Shown piece by piece: positions 59,801 through 64,000 of a stretch of 64,000 nt of DNA. Location of the stretch: assembly GCA_025267735.1 (NCBI GenBank), contig CM046309.1, positions 34,757,202 through 34,821,201 of the forward strand. The letters run 5' to 3'. Each line of letters starts with the position of its first letter. Within the stretch, counting starts at the first letter, position 1. The notes under the pieces were generated by a model that made no database searches, was not told where the DNA came from, and saw only the letters and a program-made list of their open reading frames with translations. The translations under genes and the position numbers were made by a program. The stretch is from Mactra quadrangularis. Taxonomy: Eukaryota; Mollusca; Bivalvia; Venerida; Mactridae.

Positions 59801-62800
59801 ACTATGATGGTATGATTACCAAGTTAGTGTTTATTCTGTTCATTGGCTGAACCTGTACATACTTTCTTGGAGTTTGATCATGAGATGCTTGCTATGACCA
59901 TTCTCCATCCTACCACTGTATCAAGTAGGACAGTCATCCCCCACTAGAGAAGGTATGTGCCTAGTACTGGTTAAAGGCTTGGGTCAACAGATCTAGGCCT
60001 CTCCAGGAACAGTTCAGTTGCCCTATTGATAGCACAAGTCAGAATGTAATATACTATGTAAACAGGTTCATAAATTAGATTAAACTCTTGTATTTTTCTA
60101 TGGTTTATAAAACTAAGACTTTATGTATTCAGGCTCCCACAAATCTTCAAAAGGTAGTATAATATTATTATTGGACATCAAAAAAACAAATCAAATGCTT
60201 TTTAACTCACCTGAGCATAAAATGCTCAAGGTGAGCAATTGTGACCAGTCTTTGTCTTGTATCATTATTTTCACTTCAGTAGCATCTGCTCCTAAACCAT
60301 TAGGCAAATATTCCTGTTTCTGCCATGATATTTTTTTAAAGTGCAGTAAAGTCCTGCTACAAAGATTATTGCAAAATCATGCCATTTTTGGCAATTTTTA
60401 AGTCTTAAATGCTTCATTTTAGAATGAGAATGTCCATTAGTAAAGACTGTTGCACTATTTAGATCATCAATTTTGATGTTCCTTGTTGTTGAATTTTACT
60501 GTAATTCAAAGAATTTCAATAAATGCATATTGCATACCATGGCCACCAAAAGTAAAAATTCTAACACTTCCAGGCATATAGCTTCCATACTTAGCATGTA
60601 GGTCTCAGGTGTGCTTCTAGAATCCTAAGGTTTATGATATCTGAAAAACAGTAAAACATTTTCTGGAAGGCATACTTGTTTACTAATGGATGTTTTTTGG
60701 GAAGCATGTTTTGTATGTTGAAAAACATATTGATGAATTTTACATGACAATCTTTACTGATGTTCTAAGGTTTACTTGAATTTTAAAAACAGTCATATTT
60801 TCCTGCATGTAGACTTGCCTGTAAGTCAAAACCTCAATTTTTGTAGTACTTTATCTCTTATAAAAAGTTTCTCTGTCCTTAAACTAGGTCTTGAAAATTT
60901 ATCTTATACTTTTAGAATTTGAATCTAAAATTAATCAGCAAAAATCTTTGACTTGATTTTTTTGAGTCGGCGACATTTTTTCGGGTTGGTTGGTACAGGG
61001 CAAACAAACTTAATTTTAATTTAAGCCTTATATGTTGGAAAATATATGCTAGCACCTAATTGGTCAAAGTCAATTTATTGAAATTTTTCAAGATGTTTAA
61101 TGAAATAAGGTATAGATTTCAAATATATTATAGATCCTTTAACCCAGTAAACATATTGTCATGTAAAGTGATGCTCAACTACCTTATTTATTTTGCTTCA
61201 TAATTATTGCATTACTTTGGACAGGGTGGTTATGGCATTTTTGTTGATAATATACATAATTATGAATGACTATTAAAATGTGATGTATAATAAGATACTA
61301 TTTTATGGAAATTTTAACATTTTGTTTAACCTTTGACCTTGTTACATTGAAGGAGGGTCAAGGTCAACAGGAAGCTCCGATAGTAGACATTTTTGCTACT
61401 GAACCACAGGTAGTAAACATAGCTAGTTATACTGCATCAACACTTTTAAACTTTTTCCTCTTCCTTGCACAAACACTTTTTCTTGGCATAAATAATTATG
61501 ATAATATGGTCTTTTATGTATAATAAATAAACAAGCTTTTTTAATTAATTCTGCTGCTTTAATTAACAAGATTTGATAATGAAGTGGACTAGTTTACTGT
61601 GATATAACATATAATTGGAGTGGCTCTGATATTGCTTAGAATTTGTATGAGATAAAAACTGGGCTGTGTTCAACCAAGGCTATTGATATGTTGGTGCTGT
61701 GTTCAAGAAAGGCTAGCGGTACATTGCTGGCAGAATGTAGCTTGCTAAGCCTGTATAGATGTAGACTGAATGAACTGTTAGTCACTACCGAAATTTACCA
61801 TTTCTGATTTGAACAGTTCATGTAGTTGAGGAACCTTTTCAGTTTAACAATTTACTTGGGGAAAATGCTTGTCTGTTTAGCTCAGTGAGTAGCCCCTCTG
61901 ATTATGAACCCAGGAATCATGAGATCAGTTCCCTGGCATGACCTATTTACCTTCTTGTAGTTTGGTCATGAAATACTTTCCATGGTCATTTTTCCTCATA
62001 CTGCTGCATGAAGCTGACCAATTGTTAGACGGTTTGCACTCAGTAGATCAAGAGATCTTGGCCTCTCCATGGAAAGTGAGTTAGTTGATTGACTAAAAAA
62101 TTGTTAAAAGTAATGTGAAGCAAAATGAACTTGAGAGTAATGGTAGTAGCTAAACAATCTTAATAAAAATGGTATTGGCTGACAGTAGCAGCAGCGCTTG
62201 CAGTTACTGGTGACTTGAACTGAACACAACTGGTATATGTTTGATTTTGTTTATATTTGATATCATGGTGGAAGGGAAACAATACAAATATGTAAATGAG
62301 TATGTAAACAGAGAAAACAATATGTAATCTTGACTCATAGAACCTGTATCTACTACCAAGCTTTTCTTTCCTCTATTACTAAATCTTATTAATTCTTTTA
62401 AATAAAACTGTTTAAATGCTCTTTTCTCTCTGTAATGTCCATTTTTGTGGTGACATTGTTTTTGTTCTATTGCCATGCAATATCAAGGAGGAGAATTTGT
62501 TAGGGGATGATAGCCCACAGGATTCAGCCCCTGTTATAACTACCACTGAACCACAGGTACTTTATTTTCTTTAATCTAACCTCATGGATATGTCTGATGC
62601 CATTATTGTTCTAGGCAAATTACCCGGTCTTAATGACTGGTATCCTTGTCTTAGGTCAGAAAATTCTCCAAAAGTGATCATTTACAAAATTAAAATTTAA
62701 TATAAATTACTGTTTTTTTCTATATCTTTATCACAAACTGTTATCGCAGGGCCATGGCGCTGTAGGATTCACATAGGTTTTGAATCTATTGACCTGAAAG

Positions 62801-63462
62801 GGTTGCTGGTTCAAGCCACACCAGAGATTTTAAGCTTCTTCAATGACAGTAATTCTGTCATTGCTTTCAAATTTCTTAAGTACTTGCTGGATTAAGTAAG
62901 TTTTATTCTAATGGGCAAAATTATCAGCTAATGGGCAAAACTATCAACTAGCCTGACAGTATTCTCTCGCCTGAATCCATTTTTCTAGTCCTGGCTTTGA
63001 CTATTGGATTAATGCATTGACTGGTGATTTGCTTGACCTACTAAAGTTATATGACCAAAAAATTGTTAAACTTAGGCTTAAAGTACCAGAAAAACGAAGT
63101 CACACCTTAGCATGCATTATTATATTCTAAGCCCACCATTGGAATGATTCATATGTATTACCCACCATACTTATGACATATGTTGCCCTAATTAAAACTG
63201 TTTCTGGTTATAATGTATTAGTATTATTTTGTATGGCTGTTGATTAAATCTGACTGTGGAAAATCATTTCCTGTCGTCATATTATTTATCAGTGCAAATC
63301 CAAAATATACATGTTAGTTGTTTTATTTGTAAGCAAAAAATATACTGTTAACTATTTGAAAAAAGTTTTGCTCGTGTTTTGAAATTACTTCTATTATTAT
63401 TAAAGGTGGCCCCTAAAGAGGTCCCTACAGTTGCTGATCTATTATTTGATGAACCCTTGGAG
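17760..63462 (+). CDS. PICALM: Gene B: phosphatidylinositol-binding clathrin assembly protein (CALM/AP180), 5' part
   Basis: Orthologue of vertebrate PICALM and SNAP91. It binds PtdIns(4,5)P2 at the plasma membrane, recruits clathrin and AP-2, and sorts R-SNAREs during endocytosis. Exons: 17760-17898, 33724-33866, 38073-38148, 41171-41313, 45845-45901, 46769-46880, 47718-47824, 48529-48570, 51056-51079, 57032-57123, 58359-58476, 61353-61409, 62488-62556, 63406-63462. They join in frame to 412 codons. Residues 1 to about 300 are the ANTH domain, with the lipid site K31, K41, K43, H44 in [19 protein letters not shown]. Residues about 330-351 are a charged helix. After that comes a disordered region with short adaptor-like motifs ([19 protein letters not shown]). 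The C-terminal DPF/NPF-type region lies beyond the window. Confidence 0.96.
18253..18413. mobile_element. TAGGGCTCGACATTAA element, 161 bp, 5-bp TSD
   Basis: Ends TAGGGCTCGACATTAATT and AATTATGCTGAGCCCTA are imperfect TIRs. GGCAT flanks both sides (18248-18252 and 18414-18418). The inner segment (GGTTGCCCG, GACAACCAGCTA) is shared with the left part of 41339-41781. Confidence 0.82.
19112..19183. repeat. Perfect 27-bp hairpin with 18-nt loop
   Basis: Arm 19112-19138 (CACAGGTGACAGATTC...) is the exact reverse complement of 19157-19183. The loop is AT-rich. No TSD or longer TIR continues outside the arms. Confidence 0.9.
19940..20070 (+). repeat. CACTAGCCCAAT dispersed repeat, copy 1
   Basis: About 130 bp: ACTAGCCCAATATATT, GTAAAGGGCAAG, TTATCAACTAG, AATCAATTATCACTAGCC. 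Relatives at about 21250-21350, 38473-38600, 40120-40270, 57160-57290 (minus) and 62920-63005. Class unknown. Confidence 0.65.
20106..20472. mobile_element. 367-bp TIR element with 9-bp TSD
   Basis: Starts CATTCGGAACTCCTTGGCC and ends GGTCGAGGTGTTCCAAATG; the ends are inverted copies with four mismatches over 19 bases. AGGACTTGT flanks it exactly on both sides (20097-20105 and 20473-20481). A 9-bp TSD suggests a Mutator-like (MULE) or related origin. No transposase remains. Confidence 0.88.
20990..21200 (+). repeat. Degenerate tRNA-SINE copy
   Basis: GTCATTGGTTTGAATCCC (B-box-like), then CATACATTCCTAATGC, GTGTGCTCAGTACTGGTT and GAGATCCAGG follow the order seen in fuller SINE copies. Confidence 0.5.
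22412..22728 (+). repeat. Polypurine (GA/GGA)n tract
   Basis: About 315 bp almost entirely of A and G on the + strand (GAGAGAGGGAG-type), with very few pyrimidines. Such homopurine mirror-like tracts can form triplex (H-DNA). The Ser/Leu/Pro-rich open frame on the other strand is an artefact. Confidence 0.92.
23815..24070 (+). mobile_element. ATACCCCCGCTTCGAAG repeat, copy 1
   Basis: Nearly identical to 52681-52940 over the full length apart from a 4-base indel and few substitutions. It runs from TTATACCCCCGCTTCGAAGA to GCTCACAGATTTACTTGTT. The high identity suggests recent spread. No TIR or clear TSD, so the mechanism is unknown. Confidence 0.85.
26340..26680 (+). repeat. SINE-like copy with a nested small palindrome
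   Basis: GTGTCCTGAAAGGTTTGCTG and GGTTCAAGCATCACC resemble the second SINE subfamily (55136, 62745); GAACAGATGTCCAGGAAAGC gives its 3' part. Inside lies the about 75-bp palindrome at 26510-26585 (GGCTTAGCGCAAAATGGTTG / CAACCGTTTAGGGCTACGCC), also seen at 57420-57500. Confidence 0.6.
27270..27485 (+). repeat. SINE 3' part
   Basis: GGAGCTTGGTCATGAAAG, CTCCCTCCTACCACTGATT, GTCACTGAGTGAAGTATG and the terminal CAATGTGTTGCTACGGGGTT match the main SINE family. The tRNA head is missing or too decayed. Confidence 0.7.
28480..28700 (+). repeat. Degenerate SINE copy
   Basis: CTCCCCTACCAAATATCAAT, GTATGTGCTTAGTACTAGG and CCTCTCCAGGGGCTGTGAG follow the SINE order. Confidence 0.5.
29171..29376. mobile_element. 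CAGGGCATTTTTTCAG element, about 206 bp
   Basis: Left end CAGGGCATTTTTTC and right end GAGAAAAAGTCCGG are inverted relatives of the CAGGGCTTTTT termini at 35951 and 38800. Flanks ATTTG and GTTTG match at four of five positions. Confidence 0.55.
30131..30660 (+). repeat. 22/23-bp minisatellite (AAGGTCATTCTTGTTCCAAG)
   Basis: About 23 copies with alternation of GTTTAAGG, GTTGAAGG and GCTTAAGG variants; units decay toward the right end. It lies within PICALM intron 1. Confidence 0.95.
31287..31575 (+). mobile_element. tRNA-derived SINE, near full length
   Basis: Head GGCTTGCTCAGTCATTTGC (A box-like), GATGGGTTTGATTCCAGG (B box), then the shared body and tail CAATGTGTTACTATGGCATT followed by AATATTAATAACAATAAC. 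Confidence 0.78.
32263..32543. mobile_element. CAGGGTTTGAC element, 281 bp, 5-bp TSD
   Basis: Ends CAGGGTTTGACACTAAC and GTAAATGTCGAACCCTG are TIRs. CAAAA flanks both sides (32258-32262 and 32544-32548). The right half is related to the right half of 41339-41781. Confidence 0.8.
33199..33440 (+). repeat. Degenerate SINE copy just upstream of PICALM exon 2
   Basis: GCATGGTTAGTACTTCATC, TAGATTTCTGGACTTGAAC, CTCTGTGGAGCTTAGTAATT, CTGACAAAGGTATGTGC follow the family order with heavy decay. Confidence 0.5.
33724..33866 (+). CDS. PICALM: PICALM exon 2
   Basis: 143 nt, phase 1 in, phase 0 out (acceptor TTTTCAG, donor GTTTGT). Residues 47-94, including [16 protein letters not shown] and [20 protein letters not shown], a highly conserved part of the ANTH helical solenoid. 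Confidence 0.96.
33930..34225 (+). mobile_element. tRNA-derived SINE, full length (best copy)
   Basis: The head GCCCGGCTAAGCTCAGTTGG plus GAAGGTTCGATTCCTAGGCG is a recognisable tRNA-like region with A and B boxes. The body runs GTGGAGCTTGGTCATGGCA, CTCCCTCCTACCACTGATT, GTCAGTCACTGATTGAAG, and the tail ATGTGTCGCTAAGGTGTTAA then an A-rich end. It starts 64 bp after the exon 2 donor. Confidence 0.85.
34573..34960 (-). mobile_element. hAT-like MITE, 388 bp, 8-bp TSD (TAGAGCTGTCAT family, copy 1)
   Basis: Ends TAGAGCTATCATCCATTCC and CCCAATCAATGACAGCTCTA are TIRs. AGTTTTTG is duplicated exactly (34565-34572 and 34961-34968). The interior is rich in ATATCGAT. It is the reverse orientation of the copy at 57807-58318. 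An 8-bp TSD and TAG-type ends fit hAT. Confidence 0.9.
35786..35950. repeat. 19-bp tandem array of TCATGTGACC units
   Basis: Eight full units plus a partial, consensus AGTCATGTGACCATATTAA. Most units hold TCATGTGA, an E-box of the M-box type. The first unit has CACATGACC, the last ones carry TGATG/TGACG variants. Confidence 0.93.
35951..36156. mobile_element. CAGGCCTTTTTTTCC element, 206 bp, 5-bp TSD
   Basis: Left CAGGCCTTTTTTTCC and right GAAAAAAGCCCTG are TIRs. GATCT flanks both sides (35946-35950 and 36157-36161). It abuts the 19-bp array. Related by ends to 38800-40019 and to 29171-29376; internal GGGGCC and CAAATTTGG blocks also resemble those. Confidence 0.82.
36448..36920. mobile_element. 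GC-rich TIR element (AGGTGCGTTCAACAATGCG), 473 bp
   Basis: Outer ends AGGTGTGTTCAACAATGCG and CGCATTGTTGAACGCACCT are inverted copies with one mismatch, and the TIRs continue into GAGCGCTCG repeats. It is strikingly GC-rich in subterminal parts compared with the host intron. No TSD resolved; superfamily unknown. Confidence 0.8.
37560..37790 (+). repeat. 230-bp dispersed repeat, copy 1
   Basis: Shares TTAACAATTGC, GTGATGAACAGAATTAGAAA, GTAACCACAACT and AAATCTGGCTTTAATGTGG in order with 46983-47196 in the same orientation, at high identity. Confidence 0.85.
38073..38148 (+). CDS. PICALM: PICALM exon 3
   Basis: 76 nt, phase 0 in, phase 1 out (acceptor TTTTTCAG, donor GTAAAC). Residues 95-119: [20 protein letters not shown] then KTGVQ; matches the family's RFIQYLASRN region. 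Confidence 0.96.
38800..40019. mobile_element. CAGGGCTTTTTCAG element, 1220 bp, 5-bp TSD, with nested MITE
   Basis: Left end CAGGGCTTTTTCAGGGGGG and right end GGCTGAAAAAGCCCTG are TIRs. GGCTA flanks both sides (38795-38799 and 40020-40024). Subterminal CAAATTGGGAATTTTT and AAATTGGGAAAAATGG are also inverted-like. No long open frame remains. The 82-bp MITE at 39694-39775 is nested inside with its own TSD. Confidence 0.88.
39694..39775. mobile_element. 82-bp MITE, copy 2, nested, 8-bp TSD
   Basis: Same family as 1544-1619 (CCAAACTCC...CAGTGCTTACGTCACGC; TGATAAAGGGAGATAACC; GGAGTTTG). ATAAATTT is duplicated at 39686-39693 and 39776-39783. Confidence 0.85.
40678..40975 (-). mobile_element. SINE, minus orientation, near full length
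   Basis: On the minus strand the head is AGCTCAACTAGCTCAGTTGG and the body passes TTTGATTCTGGGGAACATAC, AGAGCTTGGTCTTAAAG, ATGGCCATGCTCCCTCCTAC. It lies head to head with the plus-strand fragment at 40978-41105. Confidence 0.8.
40978..41105 (+). mobile_element. SINE 3' half, plus orientation
   Basis: GTATGTGACTAGTAACTTG, GCTTTTCCAGGAACTGTGAG, CATGTGTTGCTAGGGCATTA. It forms an inverted repeat of about 120 bp with 40678-40800. Confidence 0.8.
41171..41313 (+). CDS. PICALM: PICALM exon 4
   Basis: 143 nt, phase 1 in, phase 0 out (acceptor TTTCACAG, donor GTAAGT). Residues 120-167, with [20 protein letters not shown] and FDFCKVKRG, near-identical to the family core. Confidence 0.97.
41339..41781. 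mobile_element. CAGGGCTCAATATT element, 443 bp, with nested palindrome
   Basis: Ends CAGGGCTCAATATTTTATT and AGTAAGAGTCGACCCTG. The left part (GTAGGTTGCCTGG, CAACCAGCTAAA) matches 18253; the right part (AGGAGGAATCTGTGAATAAC, GGGATCCCTGGTAAAAG) matches 32263. A TIR pair TTTTTTCTCAACTGTCAAA at about 41425 and 41530-41552 marks a nested insertion. No clean TSD. It begins 25 bp after the exon 4 donor. Confidence 0.7.
41984..42136. mobile_element. Degenerate relative of the 8807 MITE
   Basis: Shares GATAGTCTTAATAATGGAA, GTCTTAATGTAGAGTCCTTT, AATTGTC and GGTGGTCTTAGTAGAAGAAC in the same layout as 8807-8980. Confidence 0.6.
42155..43843. mobile_element. CAGGGATTATTCTGGG element, 1689 bp, 5-bp TSD
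   Basis: Left end CAGGGATTATTCTGGGCCC and right end CGCCCCAAAATGATCCCTG are TIRs. TATTG is duplicated at 42150-42154 and 43844-43848. The right half (from about 43080) is notably richer in GC and CG dinucleotides than the intron and includes an open frame of 100 codons at 43471-43773 with no family I know. Confidence 0.85.
44143..45351. mobile_element. hAT-like element, 1209 bp, 8-bp TSD
   Basis: Ends TAGGACTCTACACCGG and CCGATATAGAGCCCTA are TIRs. TTATGGAG is duplicated exactly at 44135-44142 and 45352-45359. Both subterminal regions are rich in ATATCGAT-like motifs (44160-44240, 45270-45340). It carries a copy of the small palindromic MITE at 45029-45112. No transposase. Confidence 0.9.
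45029..45112. mobile_element. Small palindromic MITE (CATTCTC-CCCAGAG), copy 3, nested
   Basis: CTCATTCTCAAACCCAGAG with TATCAAGATTCTCGAG pairs with CCTCTGGGTAAGACAATGAG. It is inside the 44143-45351 hAT-like element. Confidence 0.75.
45845..45901 (+). CDS. PICALM: PICALM exon 5
   Basis: 57 nt, phase 0 both sides (acceptor TATTACAG, donor GTAAGT). Residues 168-186, [19 protein letters not shown], matching the family helix of this position. Confidence 0.95.
45902..46768 (+). other. PICALM intron 5
   Basis: AT-rich. ACTACTTT-GC-AGGCT-TATA-type phrases repeat loosely between 45915 and 46220; nothing else recognised. Confidence 0.5.
46769..46880 (+). CDS. PICALM: PICALM exon 6
   Basis: 112 nt, phase 0 in, phase 1 out (acceptor TATTTCAG, donor GTAAGT). 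Residues 187-223, [20 protein letters not shown] followed by [15 protein letters not shown]; strongly conserved ANTH sequence. Confidence 0.97.
46881..47717 (+). other. PICALM intron 6
   Basis: Contains copy 2 of the 230-bp dispersed repeat (46983-47196). No exon. Confidence 0.6.
46983..47196 (+). repeat. 230-bp dispersed repeat, copy 2
   Basis: Partner of 37560-37790; see the shared blocks there. Same orientation. Confidence 0.85.
47718..47824 (+). CDS. PICALM: PICALM exon 7
   Basis: 107 nt, phase 1 in, phase 0 out (acceptor TTTTTTCAG, donor GTAAAT). Residues 224-259, [20 protein letters not shown] then [14 protein letters not shown]. Confidence 0.97.
47825..48528 (+). other. PICALM intron 7
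   Basis: AT-rich. Two related segments (about 48120-48240 and 48360-48480) share TGTAA-CC-GTAAAA, GATC/GATTGAA-CC-ATGACCTTCTGTGT-ATAAGCA and AGCTAG-TTGTAGGCAAG-AAGTACAA: a diverged tandem repeat of about 240 bp. Confidence 0.6.
48529..48570 (+). CDS. PICALM: PICALM exon 8
   Basis: 42 nt, phase 0 both sides (acceptor TTTTGTAG, donor GTAAGG). Residues 260-273, [14 protein letters not shown]; matches the family's VGIDRGDIPDL end of the ANTH core. Confidence 0.95.
48963..49727. mobile_element. hAT MITE (TAGGGCTGCAACGATTC), 765 bp, 8-bp TSD
   Basis: Ends TAGGGCTGCAACGATTC and GAATCGTTGCAGCACTA are TIRs with one mismatch in 17. TTAACATT is duplicated exactly at 48955-48962 and 49728-49735. Subterminal ATTCGATTCGAT / ATCGAATCGAATC blocks extend the inverted structure. 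These ends are typical of hAT elements in animals. No transposase. Confidence 0.93.
50659..50923. mobile_element. Probable GGATCCAG-type element
   Basis: CAAGGAAAGATCCAGAAATA on the left and ACTGGATCTACCTTTG on the right are inverted relatives; G-rich/C-rich interior as in 7207 and 8990. No TSD resolved. Confidence 0.5.
51056..51079 (+). CDS. PICALM: PICALM exon 9, 24-nt microexon
   Basis: Acceptor TTCCCAG after a long pyrimidine tract, donor GTAAGT, phase 0 both sides. It encodes GLVGKSEH between DIPDLAK and [13 protein letters not shown]. In human CALM, as I recall it, those two blocks are joined directly, so this is an insert in the loop near the end of ANTH and very likely a cassette exon. 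Confidence 0.75.
51560..51870 (+). repeat. Degenerate SINE copy
   Basis: ATTTTCCCTCCTGCCACTGC and TATGTCTAGAGATCTAATCC with GTGAGCAGGTAGAC follow the SINE order. Confidence 0.5.
52681..52940 (+). mobile_element. ATACCCCCGCTTCGAAG repeat, copy 2
   Basis: Near-identical partner of 23815-24070, same orientation, 29 kb downstream within the same gene. Confidence 0.85.
53231..53435. mobile_element. MITE with 27-bp TIRs (AGTGCCCTCAAAAAGT), mariner-like
   Basis: AGTGCCCTCAAAAAGTCCTT on the left pairs with GTACTTTTTGAGAGCACT on the right. The CCCTCAAAAAGT-type end resembles mariner-family TIRs. The target site is not cleanly preserved. Confidence 0.7.
53471..53703. mobile_element. TIR element (GTAAAAATTGACCCC), 233 bp
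   Basis: The first and last 26 bases are inverted copies with two mismatches (…TTGACCCCAACCTGACCTT / AAGGTCAGGTCGGGGTCAA…). It lies 35 bp after the previous element. TSD not resolved. Confidence 0.75.
55136..55425 (+). mobile_element. SINE, second subfamily
   Basis: Head GGTCAGTAGTGCAGTTGGTG (A box), GGTACAGGTTCAAATCCTAC (B box), CCCGGGAAGG; tail CAATGTGTTGCTACAGCCTT then AACAAAATAAATAAATAA. The middle differs from the main family (CAAGGGTCCAGGAAAGC). Confidence 0.78.
55500..55870 (+). repeat. Degenerate about 20-bp tandem repeat
   Basis: Phrases such as CTAAGTATTCCATTGTCTG recur many times with variable spacing and decay. Confidence 0.6.
57032..57123 (+). CDS. PICALM: PICALM exon 10
   Basis: 92 nt, phase 0 in, phase 2 out (acceptor TATTTTAG, donor GTAAGT). 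Residues 282-311, [20 protein letters not shown], then [11 protein letters not shown]. This closes the ANTH domain and starts the linker. Confidence 0.95.
57124..58358 (+). other. PICALM intron 10
   Basis: Contains a CACTAGCCC-family copy on the minus strand (57160-57290), a TTTAGCGCAA palindrome relative (57420-57500) and a hAT-like MITE (57807-58318) ending 40 bp before exon 11. Confidence 0.65.
57807..58318 (+). mobile_element. hAT-like MITE, 512 bp, 8-bp TSD (TAGAGCTGTCAT family, copy 2)
   Basis: Ends TAGAGCTGTCATTGATTGGG and GAATTGATGACAGCTCTA are TIRs. GTTACAGG (57799-57806) and GTTACAGC (58319-58326) form the TSD with one mismatch. Same family as 34573-34960 but longer. It ends 40 bp before exon 11. 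Confidence 0.87.
58359..58476 (+). CDS. PICALM: PICALM exon 11
   Basis: 118 nt, phase 2 in, phase 0 out (acceptor TTTTCAG, donor GTGATT). Residues 312-351: [13 protein letters not shown], then [20 protein letters not shown], a charged heptad-like helix equivalent to the DEREKQAALEEEQ segment of CALM. Confidence 0.93.
59800..60040 (+). repeat. Degenerate SINE copy
   Basis: CTTGGAGTTTGATCATGAGA, CATTCTCCATCCTACCACTG, GTATGTGCCTAGTACTGG and CCTCTCCAGGAACAGTT follow the family order. Confidence 0.6.
60133..60153 (+). CDS. PICALM: Possible PICALM 21-nt microexon
   Basis: GTATTCAG acceptor, GTAGTA donor, phase 0 both sides, encoding APTNLQK. It keeps the frame between exons 11 and 12. Only splice-site shape and frame support it, so it may be chance. 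Confidence 0.3.
61353..61409 (+). CDS. PICALM: PICALM exon 12
   Basis: 57 nt if the AAG acceptor at 61352 is used; phase 0 both sides, donor GTAGTA. It encodes [26 protein letters not shown] aligns with the APAIDIF block of vertebrate CALM. Acceptors at 61355 or 61370 would also keep frame; the upstream pyrimidine tract is weak. It ends in the same ACTGAACCACAG-gta as exon 13. Confidence 0.75.
61410..62487 (+). other. PICALM intron 12
   Basis: Contains a SINE copy (61870-62100: CTGTTTAGCTCAGTGAGTAG head, CTTGTAGTTTGGTCATGAAA body). Nothing else recognised. Confidence 0.6.
61870..62100 (+). mobile_element. SINE, near full length, tail decayed
   Basis: GTCTGTTTAGCTCAGTGAGT (A box), GAGATCAGTTCCCTGGCATG (decayed B box), then TTTTTCCTCATACTGCTGC and CCTCTCCATGGAAAGTGAG. 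Confidence 0.65.
62488..62556 (+). CDS. PICALM: PICALM exon 13 (probable duplicate of exon 12)
   Basis: 69 nt, phase 0 both sides, donor GTACTT. It encodes [20 protein letters not shown] then EPQ. Like exon 12 it begins at an AAGGAGG acceptor and ends ACTGAACCACAG-gta. LLGDD is an acidic clathrin-box-like segment. Confidence 0.75.
62557..63405 (+). other. PICALM intron 13
   Basis: Contains a second-subfamily SINE head (62745-62835: GGCCATGGCGCTGTAGGATT, GCTGGTTCAAGCCACACC) and a CACTAGCCC-family fragment (62920-63005) with a short internal direct repeat TAATGGGCAAAA. Confidence 0.6.
63406..63462 (+). CDS. PICALM: PICALM exon 14
   Basis: 57 nt, phase 0 both sides, acceptor TTAAAG, donor GTACCT. 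It encodes [22 protein letters not shown] is the short clathrin/AP-2 binding motif typical of the CALM/AP180 C-terminal region. The gene continues past 64000. Confidence 0.75.
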
Positions 63463-64000
63463 GTACCTGTTAGTACAATTACTACTAGTATTATATTCAC
63501 TGACATTGTACTTTTAAGTTCTATCAATAAGTTGGTATTTTTTTGTGTGTATGTATTATATATACAGTAGTTATATTAGTAGGGTATTCATCTTTTTTGT
63601 AACGATCTTGTTGTGTCTGTATTTACAAAAGTTTTGGTTATTTTTTTATTTTAAGTTGTAAATGAATAATTCCTTTAAGTTCACTGTAATGATTCCTTTA
63701 AGTTCACTATAATCTTGGTTAAACAACCCTTCTTAGTATATGTATAATTTTATGGATTTGTTAGCTCACTCATTTTAGTCTCGGTAACTATATGGAAAAG
63801 ATAAAGGAATTTCATGTTTATTAAATTTTGAATAGTTCTTGCTCTTTGTTTTGAAATTAGTTTGGAAATATGGCATCTATAATTGTGTGCAATCCAATTT
63901 TAAGTTCAATTAAAATACTACTGTTTGATGCATGAAGTTTATATATTATTGTCACATTTTGAATGTATAGTATACACAACATGTGGCATGAATTGAAAGC
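63463..64000 (+). other. PICALM intron 14 (partial)
   Basis: AT-rich with a short direct repeat (ATTCCTTTAAGTTCACT, twice at about 63669-63708). No exon seen before the window ends. Confidence 0.5.

Larger units (their letters stand above)
58477..61352 (+). other. PICALM intron 11
   Basis: Contains degenerate GCAAAATATG repeats (59065-59180), a degenerate SINE (59800-60040) and a possible 21-nt microexon at 60133-60153. The Lys/Arg-rich segment that follows the helix in vertebrate CALM was not found. Confidence 0.6.

Noticed and set aside
1..64000. Endogenous viral or retroelement coding genes
   Set aside because: No reverse transcriptase, integrase, capsid or transposase-like protein was recognised in any frame; all elements seen are non-autonomous.

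Overview
This is animal nuclear DNA, AT-rich and dominated by introns and dispersed repeats, with two protein-coding genes, both on the + strand. The organism is most likely a mollusc (gastropod or bivalve). That is an inference from the clear invertebrate PICALM/AP180 orthologue, the tRNA-derived SINEs ending in GTTGCTA-GGCGTTAAA-like tails, and the dispersed repeat starting ATACCCCCGCTTCGAAG. No species can be named from the sequence alone.

Gene A (before position 1 to 8585) is the 3' part of a gene for a type I membrane protein. It has an unrecognised Cys-containing extracellular segment, two LDL-receptor class A modules on separate 1-1 phase exons, a Thr/Pro-rich mucin-like stalk with tandem repeats, one transmembrane helix and a short basic cytoplasmic tail. 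Eight exons join without a frame break into about 350 residues plus a stop. From 8586 to about 17580 is intergenic DNA packed with MITEs, a 30-bp minisatellite and degenerate repeats.

Gene B (17760 to beyond 64000) is the orthologue of PICALM/SNAP91 (CALM/AP180), the clathrin assembly adaptor. Fourteen exons (412 codons) are visible: the whole ANTH domain with its PtdIns(4,5)P2 site, a coiled-coil-like segment, and the first disordered exons carrying adaptor-type motifs. Intron 1 is 15.8 kb. Exon 9 is a 24-nt microexon. Exons 12 and 13 look like duplicates of each other. The upstream region has a palindromic E-box and a YY1-type site and no evident TATA box.

The rest is repeat biology. Several non-autonomous DNA transposons still have readable target-site duplications (TSDs). 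One set has 8-bp TSDs (hAT-like: 34573, 44143, 48963, 57807). Another has 5-bp TSDs and CAGGG/TAGGG or CATAGG termini (8990, 18253, 32263, 35951, 38800, 42155). One has a 9-bp TSD (20106). There are also a perfect-TIR TA element (8807), many SINE copies, three minisatellites, a 27-bp perfect hairpin, and an intronic duplication in gene A interrupted by a SINE. I found no CRISPR array, rRNA, convincing functional tRNA, operon or viral gene.
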